From contig NZ_BAYA01000034.1 of assembly GCF_000685015.1 (NCBI RefSeq), positions 1 through 64,000 on the forward strand: a stretch of DNA of 64,000 bases, read 5' to 3'. Shown here piece by piece: positions 16,566-25,511 of the stretch. This DNA is from Paraburkholderia bannensis NBRC 103871. Its GTDB lineage: Bacteria > Pseudomonadota > Gammaproteobacteria > Burkholderiales > Burkholderiaceae. The translations under genes and the position numbers were made by a program. The notes beneath the pieces were generated by a model that saw nothing but the letters and a program-made list of their open reading frames with translations, was not told where the DNA came from and made no database searches. Position 1 is the stretch's first letter. The number at the start of each line of letters is the position of its first letter.

Positions 16566-17858
16566 ATGAATGACGTTACGCTCGGCCCTGCCGCCGCCGC
16601 GATCCCTGCGCCGGCGCGCCAGAGCCAGTTTCGCCTGATCGCCGCGTGCTCGATCGGCAATGCGCTCGAAATGTACGACTTCACCGTCTACAGTTTCTTC
16701 GCGCTTCTGATCGGCAGACTCTTCTTTCCCTCCGATAACCCGTATGGCTCGCTGCTGCTAGCAGTGGCCACCTTCGGCATCGGCTTTGTGATGCGTCCGC
16801 TGGGCGGCGTCGTGATCGGCAGCTACGCCGACCGGCGTGGCCGCAAGGCCGCGATGACACTGACCATCGCGCTGATGGTGGTCGGCACGCTATGCATCGC
16901 GCTTGCGCCCACTTACGCACAAGCCGGCGTGGCCGGGTCGCTCGTGCTGCTGGCGGGCCGCCTTTTGCAGGGTTTTTCGCTGGGTGGCGAGATTGGCGCG
17001 TCCACGTCCATGCTGATGGAGTCCGGGCCGGTCGCGAAGCGCGGATTCCGCGTGAGCTGGCAACTCGGCAGTCAAGGGATTTCCGCGCTGCTCGGCGCGC
17101 TCACGGGCGCCACGCTCTATGCGACGCTCACGCCCGCCGCGCTGGAAAGCTGGGGCTGGCGCCTGCCGTTTATCGGCGGCCTGCTGATCGCCCCGGTGGG
17201 CCTCTATATCCGCTCGAAACTCGACGAAACGCATGAAGCCGAACCCGACGCGCCCAGCCCGCTCGGCACGCTGATGCGCGAGCATGGCGGCAAGGTGGTC
17301 AAGGGCATTCTTGCGGTGACGGCGGGCACCGTCGGCATGTACTTGGTCGTGTTCTTCATGCCGACCTACATGATCCGCGTCCTCAAGATGCCGCCTTCGC
17401 TCTCGTTGCTCTCGGGATGCGCGACGGGCGTCACCATGCTGATCGCCTCGCTCGTCTCCGGGCGCCTGGCCGATCGTCTCACGCACCGCAAGCCGCTCGT
17501 GATGGGCGCGCTCGCGTTCAACCTGCTGGCCGTGGTGCCTGCATTCTGGCTCATGACGCGCTTTCCCAGCGTGCCGCTCGTGCTGCTGCTTTCGGTGATT
17601 CTCACGGCTGCGTCCAACCTGGGCTCCACGCCCATGCTGCTCGTGCTGATGGAGATGCTGCCGACCTCGGTGCGCGCAAGCGGGCTGTCCGTGATCTATA
17701 GCGTCGGCGTGACGGTATTCGGCGGCAGCTCGCAGTTCATCGTCACATGGCTGATCGCGAAAACCGGCAATCCGCTCGCACCGGCGTTTTACATGCTGGC
17801 GTGCGGCGTCGTGACCTTGCTCGCCGTGTGGAGCATCCGCGAACGCCGTGTCAGCTAA
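16566..17858 (+). CDS. MFS transporter, metabolite:H+ symporter (MHS) family
   Basis: A 430-residue protein with about 12 TM helices. The MHS features are clear: GNALEMYDFTVYSFFA in TM1, the loop 2-3 motif GSYADRRGRKAAM, and LLQGFSLGGEIGAS in TM4. Relatives carry citrate, alpha-ketoglutarate, proline/betaine, shikimate or dicarboxylates. A GGAGATCC ribosome site precedes the ATG. It is followed 33 bases later by an M20 amidohydrolase, so the likely cargo is an N-acylated amino acid or related amide hydrolysed after uptake (inference). Confidence 0.85.
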   Translation: MNDVTLGPAAAAIPAPARQSQFRLIAACSIGNALEMYDFTVYSFFALLIGRLFFPSDNPYGSLLLAVATFGIGFVMRPLGGVVIGSYADRRGRKAAMTLTIALMVVGTLCIALAPTYAQAGVAGSLVLLAGRLLQGFSLGGEIGASTSMLMESGPVAKRGFRVSWQLGSQGISALLGALTGATLYATLTPAALESWGWRLPFIGGLLIAPVGLYIRSKLDETHEAEPDAPSPLGTLMREHGGKVVKGILAVTAGTVGMYLVVFFMPTYMIRVLKMPPSLSLLSGCATGVTMLIASLVSGRLADRLTHRKPLVMGALAFNLLAVVPAFWLMTRFPSVPLVLLLSVILTAASNLGSTPMLLVLMEMLPTSVRASGLSVIYSVGVTVFGGSSQFIVTWLIAKTGNPLAPAFYMLACGVVTLLAVWSIRERRVS

Positions 17859-17891
17859 AACCATCGAGACATACAAGGAGGAGCACCCCAC

Positions 17892-19103
17892 ATGAAGCGC
17901 GAACCTACGCTCACCCCGTTCCAGTTGCTGCCTACGCTGCTGCCTGAAATCCAGATCGACGCCGAGGAATTCGTCGGCATACGGCGTCAGATTCATTCGC
18001 AGCCCGAATTAGGTTTCGAGGTGGGCGCTACCGCAAAGCTCGTCGCGATGCTGCTGGAAAAATGGGGTTACGAGGTGCATACGGGCGTCGGCCGCAGCGG
18101 CGTGGTGGGACAGTTGAAAGTAGGCGACGGCACGAAGCGCCTGGGCATACGCGCGGACATGGATGCGCTGCCCATCGTCGAGAACACCGGCCTGCCGTAT
18201 GCGAGCCAGAACGCCGGAAAGATGCACGCGTGCGGCCACGACGGCCACACCGCGATCCTGCTGGCGGCGGCGAAGCGTCTCGCGCAGCAGCGCGACTTCA
18301 ATGGCACGCTCAACCTGATCTTCCAGCCCGACGAGGAAAATCTGTGCGGCGCGAAAGCGATGATCGACGATGGCCTGTTCGAGCGCTTCCCGTGCGACGC
18401 CGTGTACGGACTGCACAACATGCCCGGTGTGCCTGCTGGAACGTTCCGCGTGCTGGAGGGATCGGTCAGCCTTTCGTCGGACGTGGCGGACGTGACGCTC
18501 AAGGGCGTGGGTGGTCACGGCGCAATGCCGCATCGGGTGAAGGATCCCATCGTTGCGGCGGCGGCCATCGTCACCGCATTGCAGACGGTCGTGGCGCGCA
18601 CCGTCGCGCCCGACGATACGGCGGTCGTTTCGGTCGGCTTCATTCGCGGCGGGGCCACGCATAACGTGATTCCGGAAACGGTCACGCTGGGCCTGAATAT
18701 TCGCGCGGCGCGTCCGGAAACGCGCGAGCTCGTGGAGCAGCGCGTGTGCGAGATCGTCACAGCGACGGCGCAGGCGCACGGCGTCGAGGCCCAGATCGAC
18801 TATCGCCAGCTCACGCCGCCGATGGTGAACACGCCGCAGGAAACGTTGCTGGCGCAACAGGTTTGCACGGAACTGGTGGGTGCGGAGAACGTCGTTGTGC
18901 AAGCGCCGAAGGGCTTGAACGGCAGCGAAGACTTCGCGTGGATGCTCAAGGAAGTGCCAGGCTGCTATCTGCTACTAGGTAATGGCGAAGGCGAATTCGG
19001 TGGCTGCATGGTGCACAACCCCGGTTACGATTTTAATGACCAGGTGCTGCCGCTTGGCGCGGCCGCGTGGGTGAGGCTCGCGCAACGATTCCTTGTGGCG
19101 TAA
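17892..19103 (+). CDS. M20 family amidohydrolase (hippurate hydrolase-like)
   Basis: A 403-residue M20D peptidase-type amidohydrolase. The metal-binding motif HACGHDGH is at 112-119, the catalytic PDEEN at 146-150, and GHGAMPH in the dimerisation/lid domain. The late SEDFAW gives a further metal-site region. Family members cleave N-acyl amino acids (hippurate, N-acetyl amino acids, IAA conjugates) in the cytoplasm. A very strong AAGGAGGAG ribosome site precedes the ATG. It forms an operon with the MHS transporter, which presumably imports its substrate. The specific amide is unknown. Confidence 0.88.
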   Translation: MKREPTLTPFQLLPTLLPEIQIDAEEFVGIRRQIHSQPELGFEVGATAKLVAMLLEKWGYEVHTGVGRSGVVGQLKVGDGTKRLGIRADMDALPIVENTGLPYASQNAGKMHACGHDGHTAILLAAAKRLAQQRDFNGTLNLIFQPDEENLCGAKAMIDDGLFERFPCDAVYGLHNMPGVPAGTFRVLEGSVSLSSDVADVTLKGVGGHGAMPHRVKDPIVAAAAIVTALQTVVARTVAPDDTAVVSVGFIRGGATHNVIPETVTLGLNIRAARPETRELVEQRVCEIVTATAQAHGVEAQIDYRQLTPPMVNTPQETLLAQQVCTELVGAENVVVQAPKGLNGSEDFAWMLKEVPGCYLLLGNGEGEFGGCMVHNPGYDFNDQVLPLGAAAWVRLAQRFLVA

Positions 19104-19162
19104 AGACAAAGGCTACAGACGGCCAACAGCTTGCTTTCAGTAATAAGCGGTATTACTCGGGA

Positions 19163-19220
19163 CACGCCGATGCACGGCGCTTAAGCTTCTCTTCAGCGAG
19201 GCTTCGCTAACATCGGCGTG
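19163..19220 (+). repeat. Nested inverted repeat in leader region
   Basis: Outer arms CACGCCGATG (19163-19172) and CATCGGCGTG (19211-19220) enclose a smaller hairpin AGCGA-GGCT-TCGCT. The element lies 30 bases upstream of the small membrane protein start, so it may be a structured 5' leader of that gene. No known riboswitch class is recognised. Confidence 0.35.
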
Positions 19221-19250
19221 CCGTTCCCGCGTAATGGAGTCAACCCCGCC

Positions 19251-19499
19251 ATGAAGCCGCCGATCTTCGCCCAGCTACACGCGGATCTTGCCGTTATTGC
19301 CGTCACGGCGATGGTGATTCAGGCAGCAGTATTTGTTTCGATCGAATGGTTGCGTGTGCCACAGCATGATTTCGCGACTCCGGGTTTTCGCTATGGCGTG
19401 ATCGCCGTCGTGGCGCTGATGGTGCTGGTCGCGCGGCGCTTCGAGCGGCACGCTCACACTGACACGATCGACGCAATGGAGTCGCGCTCGCGCTGGTGA
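19251..19499 (+). CDS. Small two-TM membrane protein of unknown function
   Basis: An 82-residue protein with two hydrophobic segments (about 13-31 and 44-60) and a charged His-rich C-terminus. ATG 19251 is preceded by GGAGT at a slightly long spacing. Nothing in it identifies a family. It is convergent with the 98-residue hypothetical gene. Confidence 0.5.
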   Translation: MKPPIFAQLHADLAVIAVTAMVIQAAVFVSIEWLRVPQHDFATPGFRYGVIAVVALMVLVARRFERHAHTDTIDAMESRSRW

Positions 19500-19516
19500 G
19501 CCTTATGTCGCGACCC

Positions 19517-19813
19517 TTACGTCGCGTCCTGCAACACACTTTCGTCGCTTTCGATTTGCCTGTCGACAAGGCGGCGACCCTCGCTAAATCCCCCCATCAA
19601 CGCTTCAGCTTCGGACGCGAAAGCACGTTCCGTCGTGCGAACGACGCGCAGCGGGCCGAGCATCGGCGTGGCGTTCGATTCGTCAGGATAAATCGTCAGG
19701 ATAGCGATGTAATCGGGCGTGGCGGCGGGATTGTCCTGCGTGGGGTAGGCGGGGCATTGGGCTTCGACGCTGACGTCGATCGCGTGGCCGCGATGCTGGT
19801 AGAGGCGTTTCAT
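19517..19813 (-). CDS. Small hypothetical protein
   Basis: A 98-residue soluble protein beginning MKRLYQHRGHAIDVSVEAQ, with a central YIAILTIYP strand and a C-terminal helix (FASEAEALMGGFSEGRRLVDRQ). The pattern of a short beta sheet and a final helix is shared by small conserved Burkholderia proteins of unknown function; I cannot name a domain. No signal peptide is present. Confidence 0.5.
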   Translation of the reverse strand: MKRLYQHRGHAIDVSVEAQCPAYPTQDNPAATPDYIAILTIYPDESNATPMLGPLRVVRTTERAFASEAEALMGGFSEGRRLVDRQIESDESVLQDAT

Positions 19814-19898
19814 GACTGAGGCTCGTGGCGCCGCGGGTTGCGGCCGGTTGGCAAGCCTCGATTATGCGCGGATGCAACTTAGGAAACGCTTAAGAAAT

Positions 19899-19930
19899 CA
19901 CGGCGGCGCCTGAAGGCAGGCGCCGCCGTG
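19899..19930 (-). terminator. Terminator of the osmoprotectant transporter operon
   Basis: 12-bp GC-rich stem CACGGCGGCGCC (19899-19910) and GGCGCCGCCGTG (19919-19930), 8-base loop, followed on the minus strand by ATTTCTT. It lies 20 bases beyond the ATPase stop. Confidence 0.8.
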
Positions 19931-19949
19931 TCCGGTTGCCTATTTCGCG

Positions 19950-21119
19950 TCAAACCGTTGCGTGTGCAAGCTTGATCGCGGCACCCGGCGGCTGGCCGCT
20001 CTGCTGGCGCGAGCGGCCCGAACTCAGGTAGGCGGCAATCGAGTCCTGCGTGATCTCGCCCACGTAGGCGCCGTCGGCATCGAGCACGGGCATCCACGAC
20101 GCGCTGAACTGGTACATCTTCGAGAGCACCACGCGCAGGTTATCGTCAGCGGAAACGCTGGCCGGGAAGGGCGTCACGCGCTCGCCGCACACGCCGTCGC
20201 CCGCACGCGCCGCACGCCGCGTCACGAAGCCGAGCGCATGACCCGCCTCGTCGAGGACAGTCAGGTAGCGATTGTCCGTTTCATCCATCACCGCAAACGC
20301 ATGCGTGAGCGGCGTCTCCTTGCGCGCCGTCTCCGGCTGGGTGGCGGCATCGCCGGCCTTCACGAGCAGCAAGCGCTTGAGCGTGCTGTCCTGGCCCACG
20401 AACTGCGCGACGAATTCATCGCGTGGGCGCGCGAGCAGCGTGTCGGGATGGTCGAACTGCACGAGCTGGCCGCGCCGGAATACAGCGATGCGATCGCCAA
20501 GCTTGATCGCTTCGTCGATATCGTGGCTCACCATGATGACGGTCTTCTTCAACTGGCGCTGCATCTGGAAGAACTCGTTCTGGATGGTCTCGCGATTGAT
20601 CGGGTCGACCGCGCCGAACGGCTCGTCCATCAGCAACACCGGCGGATCGGCGGCAAGCGCGCGAATCACGCCAATACGCTGTTGCTGGCCGCCCGACAGC
20701 TCACGCGGATAGCGCTTCAGGTATTGCTTCGGGTCGAGCGCGACCATCGACATCAGCTCTTTGGCGCGTTCCGCGCAGCGCTTCTTGTCCCAGCCCAGCA
20801 GACGCGGAACGACCGTGATGTTTTCCTCGATCGTCATGTTCGGGAACAGTCCGATCTGCTGGATCACATAGCCGATATGGCGGCGCAGGTCGACTTCATT
20901 GAGGCCGGTGGTGTCCTCGTTATTGATCAGCACACGGCCAGAAGTCGGCTCGATGAGCCGGTTGATCATCTTCAGCGTGGTGGTCTTGCCGCAGCCAGAA
21001 GGGCCGAGAAACACGCAGATTTCCCCTTCCTGAACCGAAAGGCTCACTGCATCGACCGCCTTCACGGGCTGGCCGTCCTTCTGTGTGAAGGTCTTGGTCA
21101 GTTGGTCGAGTTCGATCAT
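19950..21119 (-). CDS. osmV: Osmoprotectant (glycine betaine/choline) ABC transporter ATPase with CBS domains
   Basis: A 389-residue ATPase of the OpuCA/OsmV/YehX type. Walker A GPSGCGKTT is at 39-47, Q-loop QQIGLFP, signature LSGGQQQR at 141-148, Walker B LLMDEP at 162-167, and the switch His in VSHD. Residues after about 240 form a tandem CBS pair, which in OpuA-type systems couples transport to ionic strength. Its start overlaps the upstream permease stop (ATGA). It is last in the permease-binding protein-permease-ATPase operon, which is the osmU/yeh arrangement. Confidence 0.88.
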   Translation of the reverse strand: MIELDQLTKTFTQKDGQPVKAVDAVSLSVQEGEICVFLGPSGCGKTTTLKMINRLIEPTSGRVLINNEDTTGLNEVDLRRHIGYVIQQIGLFPNMTIEENITVVPRLLGWDKKRCAERAKELMSMVALDPKQYLKRYPRELSGGQQQRIGVIRALAADPPVLLMDEPFGAVDPINRETIQNEFFQMQRQLKKTVIMVSHDIDEAIKLGDRIAVFRRGQLVQFDHPDTLLARPRDEFVAQFVGQDSTLKRLLLVKAGDAATQPETARKETPLTHAFAVMDETDNRYLTVLDEAGHALGFVTRRAARAGDGVCGERVTPFPASVSADDNLRVVLSKMYQFSASWMPVLDADGAYVGEITQDSIAAYLSSGRSRQQSGQPPGAAIKLAHATV

Positions 21120-21769
21120 GTCTTCTGTACTCCTTTCGGTGTCAATGCGCGCTGAAGCATCTGCAACAGCAGGTCAGCTACGATGGCGACGATACTCACG
21201 AGCACCGCGCCGACCAGCAGCTTCATCATGCTGCTCTGGCCGATTGCGCGCAGGATCAGCGTGCCGAGCCCGCCCGCGCCGATCACGGCGGCGATCGTCA
21301 TCACGCCAATATTCATCACCACGGCGGTGCGTACGCCCGCGAGAATCACGGGCACTGCGAGCGGCAGGTCGACGAGGCGCAAACGCTGCCAGGACGTCAT
21401 GCCGATGCCCGTGCCCGCTTCCTTGATGCCCGCATCCACGTTGTGCAGCGCGAGGTACGTGTTGCGCATGATGGGCAGCAGCGAATAGAGAAACACGGCG
21501 GTAATCGCAGGCACCGCGCCGATCCCCTGGCCGAAGCGCGAAAAGAACGGAATCATCAGTCCGAACAGCGCGATGGACGGCAGCGTGAGCACGACGGTCG
21601 CGATGCCGAGCAGCGGCCCCGCGAGCCACTCGTTGCGGTTGATGAGCACGCCGAGCGGCACGCCCACGATGATCGCGCAGCCCACGGCAATGCCGACAAG
21701 GTAAATATGCTGCAACGTAAGCTGCAACAGGTCGGGCCAGCTTGAAGCGAGATAGTCGAATACGCTCAT
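21116..21769 (-). CDS. osmW: Osmoprotectant ABC transporter permease
   Basis: A 217-residue permease of the OpuCB/OsmW/YehW family with five to six TM helices and the EAA-type cytoplasmic loop (KEAGTGIGMTSWQRLRLVDLPLAVPVILAG). It forms the membrane channel with the second permease. The stop overlaps the ATPase start, and it begins 11 bases after the binding-protein stop. Confidence 0.87.
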   Translation of the reverse strand: MSVFDYLASSWPDLLQLTLQHIYLVGIAVGCAIIVGVPLGVLINRNEWLAGPLLGIATVVLTLPSIALFGLMIPFFSRFGQGIGAVPAITAVFLYSLLPIMRNTYLALHNVDAGIKEAGTGIGMTSWQRLRLVDLPLAVPVILAGVRTAVVMNIGVMTIAAVIGAGGLGTLILRAIGQSSMMKLLVGAVLVSIVAIVADLLLQMLQRALTPKGVQKT

Positions 21770-21779
21770 ACGGTCTCCT

Positions 21780-22691
21780 TCAAGGCAGGGGATGCGCGCG
21801 CAGGAAATCCTGCGCGACTTCGCGCGGCGGCTTTCCGTCCAGATCCACGGCCTTGTTCATGTCCTGCATCACCTCGTTGTTGAGCGCGGCGGACAGCGCG
21901 TTGAGCTGCGCGGCCAGCTTGGGGTTCTGGTCGAGCGCACTCTTGCGCACGACCGGCACCGCGTTGTACGGCGGGAAGAAATGCTTGTCGTCGTCGAGCG
22001 GCACGATGCCGAAGCCCTTCACGCGCCCGTCAGTGGTGTAGACGAGGCCGATCTTCAACTGGTTGTTATGCAGCGCCGTATAGACGAGGCCGGGATCCAT
22101 CTGCTTCATCTGCGAGCGCTTGAAGTGCATGCCGTAGGTCTCCAGCAGGGGCTTGAGGCCATCGGGACGATTGGCGAATTCGGCATCCATGCCGAACACC
22201 ATGTGCTTCGCTTCAGGGTTCGTCTTCAGGTAGTCCGCGAGCTGCGAAACCGTCTTGATGCCCGACTGTTCGGCGAACTGGCTGGGCAGCCCCAGCGCAT
22301 AGGTGTCGTTGAGCGACGAAGCGTTGAGCCAGACGAGACCGCGTGGCGCATCGAGCGCCTTCACGCGCTGGTACATCTCCTCGGGGCCGAGCTTGTCGGT
22401 GATCTTGTCGTAGACCAGTGCGGCCGTGCCCGTGTAGTCCCACACGAGATCGAACTGGCCGTTCTCCAGCGCGCTGCGCATGAGCGTGCTGCCCAGGCCC
22501 GAACGCACTTCCACGTCGTAGCCGCGCGAGCGCAGATATTGCGCCGTGACTTCGGCCAGCACGTATTGCTCAGTGAAGTTCTTCGCACCCAGCACGATTT
22601 TGGCGGCGAAGGCACTGCTGCTGGCAGCGGCACAGAATACGCCGATGGCGCACACACTGGCGAAGCGTCGAATCGTACTGCTAAAGATCAT
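21780..22691 (-). CDS. osmX: Osmoprotectant ABC transporter substrate-binding protein
   Basis: A 303-residue periplasmic binding protein of the OpuAC/OsmX/OsmF type. A signal peptide ends near SSSAFA, followed by KIVLGAKNFTEQYVLAE, the family's opening block, and later VWDYTGTA. No lipobox cysteine is evident, so it is soluble in the periplasm. The start at 22691 overlaps the stop of the upstream permease by ATGA; an earlier ATG at 22718 would add nine residues. The ligand could be glycine betaine, choline-O-sulfate or a related compound. Confidence 0.88.
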   Translation of the reverse strand: MIFSSTIRRFASVCAIGVFCAAASSSAFAAKIVLGAKNFTEQYVLAEVTAQYLRSRGYDVEVRSGLGSTLMRSALENGQFDLVWDYTGTAALVYDKITDKLGPEEMYQRVKALDAPRGLVWLNASSLNDTYALGLPSQFAEQSGIKTVSQLADYLKTNPEAKHMVFGMDAEFANRPDGLKPLLETYGMHFKRSQMKQMDPGLVYTALHNNQLKIGLVYTTDGRVKGFGIVPLDDDKHFFPPYNAVPVVRKSALDQNPKLAAQLNALSAALNNEVMQDMNKAVDLDGKPPREVAQDFLRAHPLP

Positions 22692-23404
22692 GCGACGCCT
22701 CCATGACGAAGGAGCCATTGACGACTGCCGGTCGCGACGATGCCGTCGAGCAGGAGCGCGAGAATCGCCGTGAATGCGGCGCCCAGCAACAGCAGCGGTT
22801 CGTTGTCGAGATAGATGCCCGGAAAGATCAGCGAGCCGAGGCTGTCCGCGCCAATCAGGTAGGCCAGCGGCGCCGTGCCCACATTGATCGCCAGCGCGGT
22901 GCGGATGCCGCCCACGATGATCGGCAGGGCATGGGGCAGCTCGACGCGCGTGAGCGACTGCCAGCCCGTCATGCCAATGCCCTTGGCGGCCTCGCGCAGC
23001 GACGCGGGCACGTTCTTCACGCCTTCGTAGCTATTGCGCGTGATCGGCAGCAGCGAAGCAAGGAATAGCGCAACGATTGCCGGAATATTGCCGATGCCGA
23101 AAATACCCAGCGCAATCGCCAGGACGGCGAGCGAGGGAATCGTATTGCCTATGTTGAAAATCTGCATGAAGCGTTCGGCCCGGCGCTGAAAGCGCGGCCG
23201 GCTGAGCAGCACGCCGGCAGGCACGCCGACGAGGATGGCCAGCACCATCGAATAGCCGACCAGCAGCATGTGCTGACCCGCGTAATACGCGAGATCGCCC
23301 GCATGGCTGTTGAAAGTATCGGCGCCAATGCCGCGGGCTAGCGCCCAGGCGATGACGGCAATAGCGATCAGGCTGCCCACTACCTGGACAGTACGTCGAT
23401 TCAT
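22688..23404 (-). CDS. osmY: Osmoprotectant ABC transporter permease, first gene of operon
   Basis: A 238-residue permease of the YehY/OsmY family: an N-terminal TM, then the conserved core (LVGVPAGVLLSRP, NIGNTIPSLAVLAIALG, EAAKGIGMTGWQSLTRVELPHALPIIVGG). A strong GAGGAGGC ribosome site precedes ATG 23404, which decides that start over 23446. It opens the operon; the promoter must lie in 23405-23850. Confidence 0.87.
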   Translation of the reverse strand: MNRRTVQVVGSLIAIAVIAWALARGIGADTFNSHAGDLAYYAGQHMLLVGYSMVLAILVGVPAGVLLSRPRFQRRAERFMQIFNIGNTIPSLAVLAIALGIFGIGNIPAIVALFLASLLPITRNSYEGVKNVPASLREAAKGIGMTGWQSLTRVELPHALPIIVGGIRTALAINVGTAPLAYLIGADSLGSLIFPGIYLDNEPLLLLGAAFTAILALLLDGIVATGSRQWLLRHGGVA

Positions 23405-24016
23405 GAAGATACGCCTCCTCAAACTCGGTGCGGCGCGCAAAACCAAAAGACGACGCGCCGCGAAGACGCCAGATGGCGCCGCGAAAGGAAGTTCGTGATC
23501 CCGGCAAGGCCGCGATTGAACTGACGGAAACAGTCCTTGCCAGCCGCAAAAGGGCGCAGCCGGCAGTCGAGTGAACGCGTTAGGGCGTTCGTCTGGTTGT
23601 CATGTTCAGCCCGGCGTAGCGAAAAGCGTGCCCGGGCAAGGCGTCGTCCTGATAAAAGACGACATGAATGCGGTGGAAACCGGTACTGAACCGGATCTCA
23701 AGGCCGCAGGAGCCGGAGGCTCCCTGGAGGTGGCGAAACGGAGGCGCGCAAAGTGACGGGCAATGAAGCGCGAACTTGCATTCCGTTCCGCACAAGATCG
23801 TGCGTTTTGTAATGAAGTTGAACCGAGTATAGAGCAATCAATAAAGCGCGTCTACCATAGGGATCGAACATTATGAATTGCAGTCGAGTGAAATATGCCT
23901 ATAAAAGCGTCACATTACGTCAGATCCGGCAATTGATATGGATGCCGAAATAAATGGCGTGCGTATGATTTTCCGGATCGCGCACTGCATGGGTGAATTG
24001 GCTGCTACGAAAGAAA
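23405..24016. other. Intergenic region upstream of the osmoprotectant operon
   Basis: About 610 bases. The half nearest the operon is GC-rich; the part at 23800-24000 is AT-rich and promoter-like. Two overlapping short frames exist: minus 23580-23837 (85 codons, about three quarters G/C-ending) and plus 23571-23756 (61 codons). Neither has a good ribosome site or recognisable similarity, so neither is called as a gene. Confidence 0.35.
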
Positions 24017-24049
24017 AAAGGCGGTGCGCCGAAATGTAGCACCGCCTTT
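24017..24049 (-). terminator. Terminator of the DAO oxidoreductase unit
   Basis: 11-bp stem AAAGGCGGTGC (24017-24027) and GCACCGCCTTT (24039-24049) with an 11-base loop; on the minus strand it runs into TTTTTTCTTT. Located 30 bases past the stop of the oxidoreductase. Confidence 0.88.
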
Positions 24050-24078
24050 CATATGAATTCAGCTATTGAAGCGACCCG

Positions 24079-25407
24079 TCAAATCTCGCCGCCCGGCACG
24101 ATCGGCATGCCAGGCGCGAAGCGCCCGAGCGAGAACGGCGCGAGATCCACGCCCGCATCGCGGCCGATGGCGATGTCGGCGGCGGCGCGACCCGCAGCCG
24201 GGCCAATGCCAAAACCGTGACCCGAGAATCCCGTGGCCACGGTCAGGCCAGGAACCGTTGCGCACGCACCGATATATGGAATGATGTCGGGCGTGACGTC
24301 CATATAGCAGGCCCATTCCTGCACGACCTGCGCATCCTTGAAAGCAGGAAACAGCCGCGACATGCTGGCCATCGCTGCCGCCACGCCGCGTTGCGACGGT
24401 GCGGGATCCATGGTGCGGGTGCGCTCGAACGGACTGCGTTCATTTGCGTTCCAGCCTGGCCGGTCACGGAATTCACGAAACGCCGCAGCGTCGAAACGCG
24501 GACGGATCGAGCGCCAGCTCTGCTTGAGCAGCGGCGTATATTCGCGGAGAAAACGCAGGCCGTCGGGGCTGACCGGCGTGTAGCGATGGCCGCTGTAGCC
24601 GATCGTATAGCCGCCGTCCAGGCGCTTGCGATAGCCAATGTCGCCAAGCCAGCCGCAGGTAGGCGGCCCGTTCTCGACCGGCGACGTGCGCAGCACCGTG
24701 CCCAGCACTTTCAGTTGCGGCAGGCGCACGCCCTCGTGCGCGCAAAAGAGGCTTGACCACGCGCCGCCTGCAAGAATCACCGCATCGCAGCCAATACGTC
24801 CACGGCTCGTCACCACGCCCGAGACGCGGCCCGCAGAGCGTTCGAGCGCGCGTACCGAGCAATGCGCCACGATAGTCGCGCCGCGCGCCTGTGCAGCACG
24901 GGCGAGGGCGGGCGCGGCGCGTTGCGGTTCGGCGCGGCCATCGGTCGGCACGAAAAGGCCCGCGCGGAACGAACGCGAAGCGCCGGGCAGCAGCTTCGCG
25001 AGATCGGCGCCGCGCAGCATTTGCGCGCCGGTGTCGTAGCCTGCCGCATCGTCGAACCACTGCTGGAAGCCGGCCTCGTCCTGTTCGGATTCGCCGATAT
25101 ACAGCACGCCGCACTCGCGAAAGCCCACGTCCGCGCCCACGGTTTCGGCCATTGCGCGCCAGTGGCGCATGCTCTCGGTAATAAGCGGCATTTCGCGCAT
25201 GTCGCGGCCTGCCTGGCGGCACCAGCCCCAGTTGCGGCTCGACTGCTCGCCGGCCACATGGCCCTTCTCGCAGAGCACGACGCTCACGCCTTGCGAAGCC
25301 AGATGCCACGCCGCCGATACCCCGATGATGCCCCCGCCGACGATCACGACATCCGCGCGTGCAGGCAGCGATTCCGCCGACGGCACGGCGTCCACATACG
25401 GTCCCAT
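24079..25407 (-). CDS. FAD-dependent oxidoreductase, DAO (D-amino acid/glycine oxidase) family
   Basis: A 442-residue flavoprotein. The FAD-binding motif VVIVGGGIIGVSAAWHLA is at about 20-37, followed by a SSRNWGWCRQAGRD block typical of a DAO subgroup that acts on amines or amino acids, and a C-terminal FAD motif ATGFSGHGFGIGPAAG. It probably oxidises a D-amino acid, sarcosine-like or opine-like amine. AAGGAAAG lies upstream of ATG 25407; the open frame upstream of it to 26130 is only the shadow of the transporter gene. It is the second gene after an MFS transporter that may import its substrate. Confidence 0.85.
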   Translation of the reverse strand: MGPYVDAVPSAESLPARADVVIVGGGIIGVSAAWHLASQGVSVVLCEKGHVAGEQSSRNWGWCRQAGRDMREMPLITESMRHWRAMAETVGADVGFRECGVLYIGESEQDEAGFQQWFDDAAGYDTGAQMLRGADLAKLLPGASRSFRAGLFVPTDGRAEPQRAAPALARAAQARGATIVAHCSVRALERSAGRVSGVVTSRGRIGCDAVILAGGAWSSLFCAHEGVRLPQLKVLGTVLRTSPVENGPPTCGWLGDIGYRKRLDGGYTIGYSGHRYTPVSPDGLRFLREYTPLLKQSWRSIRPRFDAAAFREFRDRPGWNANERSPFERTRTMDPAPSQRGVAAAMASMSRLFPAFKDAQVVQEWACYMDVTPDIIPYIGACATVPGLTVATGFSGHGFGIGPAAGRAAADIAIGRDAGVDLAPFSLGRFAPGMPIVPGGEI

Positions 25408-25511
25408 CCTTGGCTTTCCTTTCTTATTGCGGGCGACGCGCACGGGAGGCGCGCCGCCGTGTTTTCTACTGGAGCTGGGCAGTATAAGGTCAGGACGCCG
25501 CGAACAAGGGC

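Noticed and set aside
16890..17996. Long minus-strand frame over the MHS transporter
   Set aside because: Composition is the typical GC-rich antisense pattern; the transporter has clear family motifs and a ribosome site.
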